Shown here piece by piece: positions 57,109 through 64,000 of a DNA stretch of 64,000 nucleotides. A program made the translations under genes and the position numbers. Under the pieces are notes generated by a model. That model ran no database searches. It saw only the letters and a list, made by a program, of their open reading frames with translations, and was not told the DNA's origin. The DNA is taken from assembly GCF_009932475.1 (NCBI RefSeq), contig NZ_BJOV01000005.1, forward strand, positions 1,674,001-1,738,000. The letters run 5' to 3'. Source of the stretch: Gordonia spumicola. Its GTDB lineage: Bacteria > Actinomycetota > Actinomycetes > Mycobacteriales > Mycobacteriaceae. Position 1 is the first letter of the stretch, and every line of letters starts with the position of its first letter.

Positions 57109-58238
57109 GGGCGCGCTCCTGTCGGTTGGGCGACCACGGTGAACGGGTCGGTCGGCGGGGTGTGGACGGCTGCGTCGCATCCGAGCTCGGTCAGCAGATC
57201 GGCTGCCGACGCGCACCACGGGAACTCGGTGGCCCAGTGCCCGGCGTCGACGAGTGCGGGGGCGCCCGCTCGCGTGGCCTCGTCGACGACGTGGTGGCGG
57301 AGATCGCCGGTCACGTAGGCGTCGACACGCGCGGCGGTCGCGGCGCCGATGAGCGAGTCGCCCGCCCCGCCGCAGACGGCGACGGTCTCCACGACGGTGT
57401 CGGGGTCGCCCGCCGCCCGCACCGGCCACGCGGCGGACGGGAGACTGTCACCGACGTGCGAGACGAACTCGGCGAGTGTCATCGCCGCAGGCAGACGCCC
57501 GATCCGACCGAGGCCGAGGTCGCCGTCGACGGCGGCCTGCTCGAAGACGTCGAACGCGGGCTCTTCGTACGGGTGCGCGGCGCGCAGGGCGGCGAGAACC
57601 GCCGAACGGGCCCGTCGCGGGGCGACGGTCTCGAGACGCTCCTCGTCGACGTGGGTGAGCTCGCCGACGCCGCCGATCGCGGGCGACGCTCCGTCGACCG
57701 GCCGGAACTGGCCGGTTCCGACCACACCCCATCGGCAGTCGCGGTAGTCGCCGACAGCACCCGCGCCCGCGGCGAACATCGCCTCGCTCACCTGGTCGAC
57801 GTTGCCTTCGGGAACCATGACGACCCATTTGTCGAGTGTCGGCGCGGGTTCGGGGTCGAGCGGTCGCGTGTCGAGGAGGCCGAGGGCCGCGGCGAGCGCG
57901 TCGTTCACGCCGGGCCGCGCCTTGTCGGCGTTGGTGTGGGCGGTGAACAACGCGCATCCGGCGCGGATCAACCGGTGGACGATCCGGCCTTTCGGCGTCG
58001 CGGCCGACACCGTGTCCACGCCGCGCATGAGCAGCGGGTGATGTGCGAGGACCAGATCGGCGCCGATCTCGACGGCGTGGTCGACGACGTCGTCGGTCAC
58101 GTCGACGCACACGACCACGCGGTGCACGGGCTCGCTCGGGTCGCCGCAGACCAGTCCGACGGAGTCCCACGACTCGGCGAGAGCCGGCGGGTACGCGGCG
58201 TCGAGCCCGGCGATCACGTCGGCGAGGGTGCGGGTCAT
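57105..58238 (-). CDS. NIF3/DUF34-family metal-binding protein
   Basis: The 377-residue protein has the two-part NIF3 domain: [12 protein letters not shown] and [12 protein letters not shown] near the N-terminus and [19 protein letters not shown] and DAGHWATEF near the C-terminus, which provide the histidines of a dinuclear metal site, with the PII-like insert ([21 protein letters not shown]) between. Proposed roles include GTP cyclohydrolase-like or metal-insertion functions; none is settled. It overlaps cobC and the zinc-ribbon gene by 4 nt on each side. Confidence 0.93.
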   Translation of the reverse strand: MTRTLADVIAGLDAAYPPALAESWDSVGLVCGDPSEPVHRVVVCVDVTDDVVDHAVEIGADLVLAHHPLLMRGVDTVSAATPKGRIVHRLIRAGCALFTAHTNADKARPGVNDALAAALGLLDTRPLDPEPAPTLDKWVVMVPEGNVDQVSEAMFAAGAGAVGDYRDCRWGVVGTGQFRPVDGASPAIGGVGELTHVDEERLETVAPRRARSAVLAALRAAHPYEEPAFDVFEQAAVDGDLGLGRIGRLPAAMTLAEFVSHVGDSLPSAAWPVRAAGDPDTVVETVAVCGGAGDSLIGAATAARVDAYVTGDLRHHVVDEATRAGAPALVDAGHWATEFPWCASAADLLTELGCDAAVHTPPTDPFTVVAQPTGARP

Positions 58239-59326
58239 CGGCGGTCGTCCTCCTCGTGTCGGTCCTTCACATCTTGCACGGCTGCGATCAGCGCATCGGT
58301 CGGTTCGGCGGGACGGACCGCCAAACGCAGGTGATCGGGACCGAGGCCGACGAAGTTCGCGCAGCTCCGGACGGCGAACCCGCGTTCGCGCAGCGCCGCC
58401 TTCAGATCCAGCGCTCCGGGCGTCGACACCAGCACGTACGGCGCGTGCGGTCCGGCCAGCGGCGACAGTCCGACACCGGCGAGCCCGTCGACGAGGTGCG
58501 CACGGTCGGCGGCGACGGTCAGCGCCTGCTCGCGCGCGTACGCCTGTCCCTCGACGCCGAGGCAGGCGGCGAGGGCTTCGAGCGTCAACGTCCCGACCGG
58601 CCAGTGTCGTCGCCGGGCGGTCATCGCGCCGATCACGGCGGGCGGGGCGAGCAGGTAGCCGGCCCGCAGTCCGGCGAGCCCGAACGTCTTGGTGACCGAC
58701 CGGACCACGATCACGTCGTCGAGGCGCAGGTGCGCCACCGACTCCGGTTCGAGGCGGGAGCCGTCGAGCGTGAGGTCGGCGAACGCCTCGTCGACGAGGA
58801 TCGTCCGGCCGGGTCGGCGGAGCGCGAGGATGTCGACGGCCGGATGCAGCACCGACGTCGGGTTCGTCGGATTGCCGACGACGACGAGGTCGGCGTCGTC
58901 GGGGATCTGGGCGTCGCGCAGTCGCCACGGCGGCGGCGGGACGACGTGTGTCACGCGGGTTCCGGCCGCGACCAGGACACGTTCGGGCTCGGTGAACGAC
59001 GGCTGGACGAGAGCGGCGTGCGCGAAGCCCAGGCGTGCGACGAGCTCGAAGCCCTCGGCGGCTCCACCCAACAGCAGGACGTCGTCCACCTCACGTCCGT
59101 GCACGCGCGCCGCGAGCGTCGCCACGCGTTGGGCCTCGGCATCCGCCGGGTAGGCGGCGAGGTCGGCGATTCGCGAGGTCAGCGCGTCGACGATGAAAGC
59201 GGGCGGGCCCGGTCGGACGTTGACGGCGAAGTCGATCAGCCCGGGTTCGGCGTCGGCGTCGCCGTGGCGGCCCCGATCGGTCAGCGGACGACGTGACGGA
59301 GTGAGTCCGGGCACGTCGACTGTCAT
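58235..59326 (-). CDS. cobC: Threonine-phosphate decarboxylase-like PLP enzyme (Rv2231c CobC)
   Basis: The 363-residue class I aminotransferase-fold protein contains [15 protein letters not shown], the aspartate of [10 protein letters not shown], the PLP lysine in [18 protein letters not shown] and the C-terminal arginine in LRLAVRP. The cobalamin member makes (R)-1-amino-2-propanol phosphate, the linker used by CobD. Close relatives are histidinol-phosphate aminotransferases, so the assignment leans on the cob context. First gene of a four-gene minus-strand operon with 4-8 nt overlaps. TAGGGT lies 8 nt before the ATG. Confidence 0.88.
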   Translation of the reverse strand: MTVDVPGLTPSRRPLTDRGRHGDADAEPGLIDFAVNVRPGPPAFIVDALTSRIADLAAYPADAEAQRVATLAARVHGREVDDVLLLGGAAEGFELVARLGFAHAALVQPSFTEPERVLVAAGTRVTHVVPPPPWRLRDAQIPDDADLVVVGNPTNPTSVLHPAVDILALRRPGRTILVDEAFADLTLDGSRLEPESVAHLRLDDVIVVRSVTKTFGLAGLRAGYLLAPPAVIGAMTARRRHWPVGTLTLEALAACLGVEGQAYAREQALTVAADRAHLVDGLAGVGLSPLAGPHAPYVLVSTPGALDLKAALRERGFAVRSCANFVGLGPDHLRLAVRPAEPTDALIAAVQDVKDRHEEDDRR

Positions 59327-59334
59327 GAGTGTCA

Positions 59335-59340
59335 ACCCTA
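59335..59340 (-). promoter_or_regulatory. -10 element of the cobC operon
   Basis: TAGGGT on the minus strand, 8 nt from the cobC ATG. The divergent HAD gene begins within 20 bp on the other side, so the two promoters must overlap. Confidence 0.5.
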
Positions 59341-59356
59341 CGTGCAGGATGAGGTC

Positions 59357-60052
59357 ATGCTGCACGTCGACCCGGCCGACCCCGACACCGTCGTCCTGTT
59401 CGACCTCGACGGCACCGTGACCGACAGTTTCGTCGGTATCACCACGTCGTTCCGACACGCGTTGACTCGGCTCGGCGAGCCGGTGCCGGACGAGGACTTC
59501 TGGCCGTCGATCGTCGGTCCGCCACTCGTCGAGTCCTTCGCCCTGCTCGGCATCGCGGGCGACCGTGCTGCCGACGGCGTCCGCGCGTATCGCGAGCGAT
59601 ACGACGTGACGGGCTGGCGGGAGAACGCCGTCTTCGACGGGATGGCCGAACTTCTCGCCGATCTCGCCGCGGCCGGGCGCATCACGGCGATCGCGACGTC
59701 GAAGAACGAGGTGATCGCGCGCAGGATCCTCGAGCACTTCGAGCTGGCCCGCGGATTCGCGACGATCTGCGGGGCCGACGACGCCGTGGGCCGCTCGGCG
59801 AAGGGCGACGTGATCGCCGAAGCCCTCCGTCGACTCGGCGTCAGTCCGACAGAACGGTCGATCGTCATGGTCGGTGACCGATCTCACGACGTCGACGGGG
59901 CCGCATCGTGCCAGGTCCCGACGATCGGCGTCGAGTGGGGCTACGCTCACGCAGGAGAGTTGGAGGCCGCCCACGACTGGTCGGGCGTCCCCGACGACAA
60001 TAGGTGGATCGTCACCTCGGTCCCCCACCTGCGAAAGGTTCTCGGTGTCTGA
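59357..60052 (+). CDS. HAD-superfamily hydrolase (phosphoglycolate phosphatase-like)
   Basis: The 231-residue protein has the HAD motifs: FDLDGTVTDS with the nucleophile aspartate, TSKN in motif II, the lysine in GRSAKGDV and VGDRSHDVDGA with the acidic pair. A helical cap lies between motifs I and II. Mtb Rv2232 (PtkA), at this place, is reported to be a kinase that phosphorylates the neighbouring PtpA, so a link with the next gene is possible. ATG 59357 has AGGA 7-8 nt upstream; GTG 59342 is the alternative. Overlaps ptpA by 8 nt. Confidence 0.92.
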   Translation: MLHVDPADPDTVVLFDLDGTVTDSFVGITTSFRHALTRLGEPVPDEDFWPSIVGPPLVESFALLGIAGDRAADGVRAYRERYDVTGWRENAVFDGMAELLADLAAAGRITAIATSKNEVIARRILEHFELARGFATICGADDAVGRSAKGDVIAEALRRLGVSPTERSIVMVGDRSHDVDGAASCQVPTIGVEWGYAHAGELEAAHDWSGVPDDNRWIVTSVPHLRKVLGV

Positions 60053-60542
60053 CATCGCGGCGGCCTCGGCCCTGCACATCTGTTTCGTCTGCTCGGGCAA
60101 CATCTGTCGCTCGCCGATGGCGGAACTGATCTTCGCCCACGCGATCGCCGACGCCGGACTGACCGACCGTGTACGGGTGACCAGCGCCGGAACCGGCGGA
60201 TGGCATGTCGGCGAGCCCGCGGACAACCGGGCCCGCACCGAACTCCTCGCGCACGGCTACTCCGACCGGCATGTGGCCGCGCAGCTCTCGCCCGATCATC
60301 TGTCGGCGGATCTGCTGGTCGTCGCCGACCGCGGTCACGTCGCCGAGCTCGAGCGCAAGCGTCTTGGCAACCGTGTCCGGCTGCTCCGCAGCTTCGACCC
60401 GGCGGCCGACGGCGCAGACCTCCCCGACCCGTACTACGGGACGCCGGACGACTTCGCGGAAGTCCGCGAACAGATCGAGGCGGCGATCCCCGGGCTGCTG
60501 GCGTGGACCCACGCGACGTTGGCCGAGCGCGCCGGTCAGTAA
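60045..60542 (+). CDS. ptpA: Low-molecular-weight protein tyrosine phosphatase
   Basis: The 165-residue protein has the P-loop CSGNICRS (Cys16 to Ser23, C-x5-R-S) and the general-acid aspartate in DPYYG near residue 126, placing it with PtpA (Rv2234). In M. tuberculosis PtpA is secreted into macrophages; here it more likely acts on bacterial signalling proteins. GTG 60045 lies inside the end of the HAD gene, so translation is coupled. Confidence 0.94.
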   Translation: MSDIAAASALHICFVCSGNICRSPMAELIFAHAIADAGLTDRVRVTSAGTGGWHVGEPADNRARTELLAHGYSDRHVAAQLSPDHLSADLLVVADRGHVAELERKRLGNRVRLLRSFDPAADGADLPDPYYGTPDDFAEVREQIEAAIPGLLAWTHATLAERAGQ

Positions 60543-60552
60543 CCTGGAGGGC

Positions 60553-61500
60553 GTGCGCGTCCTTCGTTCGTTCTTCAAACCCGGGTGGCTCCTGCTCGCG
60601 GTTTTTGTCGTGGCCTTCGCGGCCGCCTGTTTCGCGATCCTCGCGCCCTGGCAACTCGGGAAGAACAGCGACACCGAGCACCGCAACGATCTGATCCGCG
60701 CCGCCACCGGCACCGCGCCCGTACCGATCGACGAGTTGGCTCCGCCCGGCTCGTCGTTCGACGCCGACCACGAGTGGCGCGAGGTGACCCTTCGCGGCCG
60801 ATACCTCGTCCAGGGCCAAGTTCTCCTGCGCTTCCGGTACTCGGACGAGCGTCCGGCCGTCGAAGCGTTGACGCCGTTCCAGATCAGCGGATCGGACCGG
60901 ATCATCGTGGTGAACCGCGGGATCGTGCCGTCGTCGACGGACGGGACGTTCACGATTCCGACGCCGCCCGACGGGGATGTGACCATCTCGGCCCGCCTGA
61001 TGAAGTCCGAGGGCACCAGCCCGGGCAAGGAACCTCGTGTCGAGAACGGCGCGGCGACCGCGTACACGATCGACACGGCACAGCTGGCGAAGACCACCGG
61101 CATGCGCCTGGAGTCGTTCTACGTGCAGTTGTCGCCCCAGCAGCCGGGTTCGCTCGGTGAGATCGAGCTGCCGCAGCTCGAGAGCGGGCCGTATCTCTCG
61201 TACGGATTGCAGTGGCTGGCGTTCGGCGTGATGGTGCCGCTGGGCGCCGGGTACTTCATCTACAACGAGGTGAAGGCGCGGCGCGCCAAGAAGGCGTCAC
61301 CCGAGGTCGAGGCCGTCGACGAACCGGTGCCGACAGCGAAGTCGGAGCGCGAGCGCTTCCGGCGGGCGCTGCGCGAGACGGGCCAGAGGTCGGGGAACGA
61401 CGTCTCCGCGAAGACCGTCGCGGGCGTCGGCGAGGGCGCCGCGGACTCGGCGTCAGACGACGCCGTCCGAGCGAAACTGGCCGCGCGCTACGGCAAGTGA
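60553..61500 (+). CDS. SURF1-family cytochrome oxidase assembly protein
   Basis: The 315-residue protein has the two-helix SURF1 layout: an N-terminal helix followed by ILAPWQLGKN, a middle domain with GRYLVQGQVLLRFR and IIVVNRGIVPSS, and a second helix (SYGLQWLAFGVMVPLGAGYF) with the conserved SYGLQW. A hydrophilic tail of about 60 residues follows. SURF1 aids heme a insertion into cytochrome oxidase, in line with the cta genes of this window. The GTG follows a GGAGG at only 2 nt, an unusually short spacing. Its end overlaps cobD by 48 bp. Confidence 0.93.
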   Translation: MRVLRSFFKPGWLLLAVFVVAFAAACFAILAPWQLGKNSDTEHRNDLIRAATGTAPVPIDELAPPGSSFDADHEWREVTLRGRYLVQGQVLLRFRYSDERPAVEALTPFQISGSDRIIVVNRGIVPSSTDGTFTIPTPPDGDVTISARLMKSEGTSPGKEPRVENGAATAYTIDTAQLAKTTGMRLESFYVQLSPQQPGSLGEIELPQLESGPYLSYGLQWLAFGVMVPLGAGYFIYNEVKARRAKKASPEVEAVDEPVPTAKSERERFRRALRETGQRSGNDVSAKTVAGVGEGAADSASDDAVRAKLAARYGK

Positions 61501-62376
61501 GGCCGCGACCGCACTCGCCCGTTGGACCCGGCGCGACAGTCGCGTCGCGGCCCGCAGATCTGCGGCGAGCGGCGGTCGGCCGTCGCCCAGCGTCGGCCGG
61601 AGTTCGGTGCCGTGTGCGTAGACGGTCCGGCCGCCGAGCGTGATGCCGAGCGCTCCGGCGAACGCGGCTTCGACGACGCCCGCGTTGGGGCTCGGATGCG
61701 CCGCGGCGTCGCGTCGCACCGCGCGCCACACCGGCCCGGGTGCGCCGGAGAGGACGCCGACCAGGACCGCGGTGAGCCGCGCCGGAACGATGTTCGCCAC
61801 GTCGTCGATCCGGGCCGACGCCCACCCGAACCGCTGGTAGCGCGGAGACCGGTAGCCGACCATCGCGTCGAGCGTGTTCGCGGCGCGGTATCCGAGCAGG
61901 CCGGGCGCTCCGGCGACCGCGCCCCAGAACAGCGGTGCGACGGTCGCGTCGGACGTGTTCTCGGCGATCGACTCGACGGCCGCCCGGCAGATCCCGGCCT
62001 CGTCGAGCAGGGTGGTGTCCCGTCCGACGAGCCCCGCGACGAGAGCCCTGGCTCCGGCGATGTCGCCCGCGTCGAGCGCGTCGGCGATGTCGTCGCCGAT
62101 GGCGGCGAGCGACGTCCCGCCCAGTGCGGTGAACGTCGCGGCGGCCGTCCCGGCGGCGCCGGCCTTGCGGGCGACGATCCCGGCGCAGACGCCGATCCCG
62201 ATCCCGGCGGCGGCGAACAGCGCACCCCGCAACCGCGAATCGGCGTATGTCGTCTTCTCGATCGCGGCGACGGTCGTGCCGAACAGCGCGACGGGGTGAC
62301 CGCGCCGCGGGTCGGAGAACACTGCGTCGGCGACGGCCCCGGCGCTGATCCCGAGCGCGTCGGCGGTGAGCTGCAT
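61453..62376 (-). CDS. cobD: Adenosylcobinamide-phosphate synthase (CobD/CbiB)
   Basis: The 307-residue membrane protein attaches the aminopropanol linker to adenosylcobyric acid. It shows DPRRGHPVALFG, the diagnostic VESIAENTSDATVAPLFW and NTLDAMVGYRS, and WASARIDDVANIVPARL. TACGAT lies 6 nt before the ATG, fitting a leaderless start. The 3' end overlaps the convergent SURF1 gene by 48 bp. With cobC and the cobU-cobT/cobS pair, the window covers most of the late cobalamin route. Confidence 0.94.
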   Translation of the reverse strand: MQLTADALGISAGAVADAVFSDPRRGHPVALFGTTVAAIEKTTYADSRLRGALFAAAGIGIGVCAGIVARKAGAAGTAAATFTALGGTSLAAIGDDIADALDAGDIAGARALVAGLVGRDTTLLDEAGICRAAVESIAENTSDATVAPLFWGAVAGAPGLLGYRAANTLDAMVGYRSPRYQRFGWASARIDDVANIVPARLTAVLVGVLSGAPGPVWRAVRRDAAAHPSPNAGVVEAAFAGALGITLGGRTVYAHGTELRPTLGDGRPPLAADLRAATRLSRRVQRASAVAASLAVARGQFRSDGVV

Positions 62377-62382
62377 CCGGTG

Positions 62383-62404
62383 ATCGTATCGGCCCGACTA
62401 CGAT
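62383..62404. promoter_or_regulatory. Divergent leaderless promoters for cobD and the spermidine synthase-like gene
   Basis: TACGAT occurs on both strands: minus 62383-62388, 6 nt before the cobD ATG, and plus 62399-62404, 8 nt before the ATG at 62413. The whole intergenic space is 36 bp. Confidence 0.6.
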
Positions 62405-62412
62405 GGTCCGAC

Positions 62413-63225
62413 ATGGCCGCCTCCCGTCCCGCCCCCTCCGCGGGAGTATTCGACATCTCCACCGGCACAGCGGAACTCGTGCCCAGCATCGACGGCGGTT
62501 GGCTGTTGTCGATCAACGGCGCGCAGTCGAGCCACATCGACCCCGAGAATCCCGACCAACTCGACTTCGAGTACATGCGGCAGGCGGCCGCCGCGATCGC
62601 CGACCGGTACCGCGACCGTGCGACTCCGCTGCGGGTGCTGCATCTCGGCGCCGCGGCCTGCGCGCTCCCCCGCCACCTGGCGCACGTCTACCCGCAGTCG
62701 CGACACGTCGCCGTCGAGATCGACGCCGAACTCGCGCGCCTGGCCCGTGAATGGTTCGACCTGCCCCGCGCGCCTCGACTGCGGATACGTGTCGGCGACG
62801 CCCGTGAGGTGACCGAGAGCCTGCTTCCGGGGACGCGCGACATCGTCATGCGCGACGCGTTCAGCGGCAGCGTGACGCCCGAGCACCTGACGACCGTCGA
62901 GTTCACGGAGGCCGTACGCCGGGTCCTCACGCCGGGCGGCCTCTACATCGCGAACTGCGGCGACCGTCGCGACCTGACATCGGTGCGGTCGGAGGTGTCG
63001 ACGATCGGCGAGGTGTTCACCAACGTCGAACTGATCGCCGACCCGTCCATGTTCAAGGGGCGTCGGAGCGGCAACATCGTCGTCGTCGCGGGCGACGGTC
63101 CGCTCCCCGACTCGGCGGACCTCGAACGCACCCTCCGCAGCGACCCCGAACCGGCCCGCCTCATGACCGGCGCGTCGGCCCGGGCCTTCGGTTCCGGCCG
63201 CATCCGCCGCGACACCCCGGCCTAG
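62413..63225 (+). CDS. Spermidine synthase-like methyltransferase-fold protein
   Basis: The 270-residue protein has a short N-terminal strand domain and a Rossmann fold with LRVLHLGAAACALPRHLAHVYP, the acidic SRHVAVEIDAELARLAREW and RIRVGDAREV. That resembles polyamine aminopropyltransferases, but MRDAFSG stands where spermidine synthases have the catalytic YDxI/D motif, so real spermidine synthesis is doubtful; many actinobacterial members are annotated only as fused-MFS or synthase-like. It stops 11 bp before the convergent last gene. Confidence 0.85.
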   Translation: MAASRPAPSAGVFDISTGTAELVPSIDGGWLLSINGAQSSHIDPENPDQLDFEYMRQAAAAIADRYRDRATPLRVLHLGAAACALPRHLAHVYPQSRHVAVEIDAELARLAREWFDLPRAPRLRIRVGDAREVTESLLPGTRDIVMRDAFSGSVTPEHLTTVEFTEAVRRVLTPGGLYIANCGDRRDLTSVRSEVSTIGEVFTNVELIADPSMFKGRRSGNIVVVAGDGPLPDSADLERTLRSDPEPARLMTGASARAFGSGRIRRDTPA

Positions 63226-63236
63226 ACGCCGCGTCG

Positions 63237-64000
63237 TCAGACGAGGTAGTGCAGGTTCCCGACGATCGATTCGCCGAGTTCCCGATCGCCGTCGATCTCG
63301 ACACGCGGGTCACCCGGTCTGCCGCCCGCGAGCCGCGTGTAGTCGGCGAGGCTGACCCGCAGCGTCACGTCGGCACGACTGTCGAGCGCGGGAACGATCG
63401 CCGCCCGTTCGGTCACCGCGATGTGGACCTGTTCGGGGACGAGGCCGGTGAAGTCGACGGTCACCGTCCGCCCGGACGGGACCCGCGCCTTCTTCCCGAT
63501 CACATACGGCAGGTTGTGAACGAACTCGTCGAGGGTGAACCGCGCGGGCGCCGGATCGGACGGTTCACCCAGGTCGAGCGCGTCGCGGATGTCGAGTTCG
63601 TGGACCCAGCAGTCGAAGTTCCGGACGCGGATGAACCGTCCGTAGCTCTCCGGACCCACCGGGGTGACCGAGTCGGCGTTCCACGCGTCGTCGTCCATCG
63701 CGCGGAGGTCGGCGAGCCGCTTGGCCGTGACGGAGCGGTAGTCGGCCATCACCTCGTCGCGGGTGAGGGCTCGGTAGTGGTCGAGCCAGTTCTCATTGAG
63801 GACACCGATCGGATTCACCACGTGATCCAGCTCGGACACGTCGCGGATCGGGGTCACCTCGCGGCCGTCGAGCATGTTCTCAGTGCCGATGACATGGGCG
63901 ACGATGTCGCCGACGGTCCATCCGGCGAGTCCGCTGTCGGCGTTCCACTGATCGTCGGACAGGGGCGAGACGAGCTGATCGATGGTCGTCCATTGTGCTT
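63237..64000 (-). CDS. Mycothiol-dependent maleylpyruvate isomerase-like (DinB fold) protein, 5' end missing
   Basis: The gene runs off the window. Its visible part begins (minus strand) TTIDQLVSPLSDDQWNADSG, then GLAGWTVGDIVAHVIGTENM, the DinB/MDMPI N-terminal metal-binding histidine, with FDCWVHELDIRDALDLG supplying two more. The C-terminal part (VDFTGLVPEQVHIAVTERA) is the SCP2-like domain of MDMPI proteins. Such proteins use mycothiol, the actinobacterial thiol. No start lies within the window upstream of 63875 except ATG codons in the domain, so it is partial. Confidence 0.85.
   Translation of the reverse strand, partial: AQWTTIDQLVSPLSDDQWNADSGLAGWTVGDIVAHVIGTENMLDGREVTPIRDVSELDHVVNPIGVLNENWLDHYRALTRDEVMADYRSVTAKRLADLRAMDDDAWNADSVTPVGPESYGRFIRVRNFDCWVHELDIRDALDLGEPSDPAPARFTLDEFVHNLPYVIGKKARVPSGRTVTVDFTGLVPEQVHIAVTERAAIVPALDSRADVTLRVSLADYTRLAGGRPGDPRVEIDGDRELGESIVGNLHYLV

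Noticed and set aside
62413-63225. True spermidine synthase
   Set aside because: The fold fits, but the catalytic aspartate motif is not conserved as expected, so only 'synthase-like' is justified.

Overview
The window is high-GC, gene-dense actinobacterial chromosome. Gene content and order follow the Mycobacterium tuberculosis Rv2190c-Rv2236c block: NlpC/P60, DnaQ/UvrC-like nuclease, trpD, ctaE-qcrCAB, ctaC-ctaF, asnB, adenosine kinase, erpA, glycerate kinase, cobT-cobS, ilvE, gcvT, pepA, E2 subunit, lipB-lipA, glnA1, glnE-glnA2, panB, CYTH/CHAD, then Rv2228c-Rv2236c. This points to a mycolic-acid-containing Mycobacteriales genome. I favour Gordonia or a close relative, from the order of genes plus intergenic repeats of a GTTGAGCC...GTGTCGAAAC type. 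The genus is inference; a 16S or whole-genome comparison would settle it.

Layout. 0-8 kb: envelope functions (lipoprotein, two NlpC/P60 hydrolases, the smaller one behind a c-di-AMP riboswitch), a DNA repair-like nuclease, and a trpD/AraC/VOC group. 8-15.4 kb: the cytochrome bcc-aa3 respiratory supercomplex genes (ctaE, qcrC, qcrA, qcrB; ctaC, ctaF), interrupted by an aminoglycoside 2'-acetyltransferase-like gene and an array of palindromes. 15.7-25 kb: asnB, adenosine kinase, erpA, glycerate kinase, a cobU-cobT fusion plus cobS, and a tandem pair of unknown secreted proteins. 25-33.6 kb: ilvE, gcvT, pepA, lipoylated E2, lipB, lipA. 33.7-38.4 kb: an accessory SDR/patatin/FAD monooxygenase/amidohydrolase operon divergent from a TetR regulator. 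38.5-51 kb: nitrogen metabolism (glnA1, glnE, glnA2 with GlnR-like sites), a cutinase-type hydrolase, a beta-lactamase-fold protein, FKBP lipoprotein, lipase. 50-64 kb: panB, peptidase, CYTH/CHAD, an RNB ribonuclease facing the RNase P RNA gene, then cobalamin genes cobC and cobD, ptpA, SURF1 and a mycothiol-dependent isomerase-like gene cut by the window end.

The genes connect as follows. QcrCAB, CtaC, CtaE, CtaF and the SURF1 assembly factor serve one respiratory complex. LipB and LipA lipoylate the E2 protein encoded next to them, and GcvT belongs to another lipoate-dependent system. GlnE adenylylates GlnA1, which carries the target tyrosine; GlnA2 lacks it. CobU-CobT, CobS, CobC and CobD cover the aminopropanol arm and nucleotide-loop assembly of cobalamin.

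No single stretch is convincingly a new defence or mobile system. The best candidates for a second look are an intergenic inverted-repeat family with compensatory changes in both arms, the tandem secreted paralogues with duplicated terminators, the AAC(2')-like gene whose start lies in a terminator hairpin, the 67-bp palindrome array, the rnpB/RNB overlap, and a consistent signature of leaderless genes (a TAnnnT hexamer 6-8 nt before about 22 start codons).
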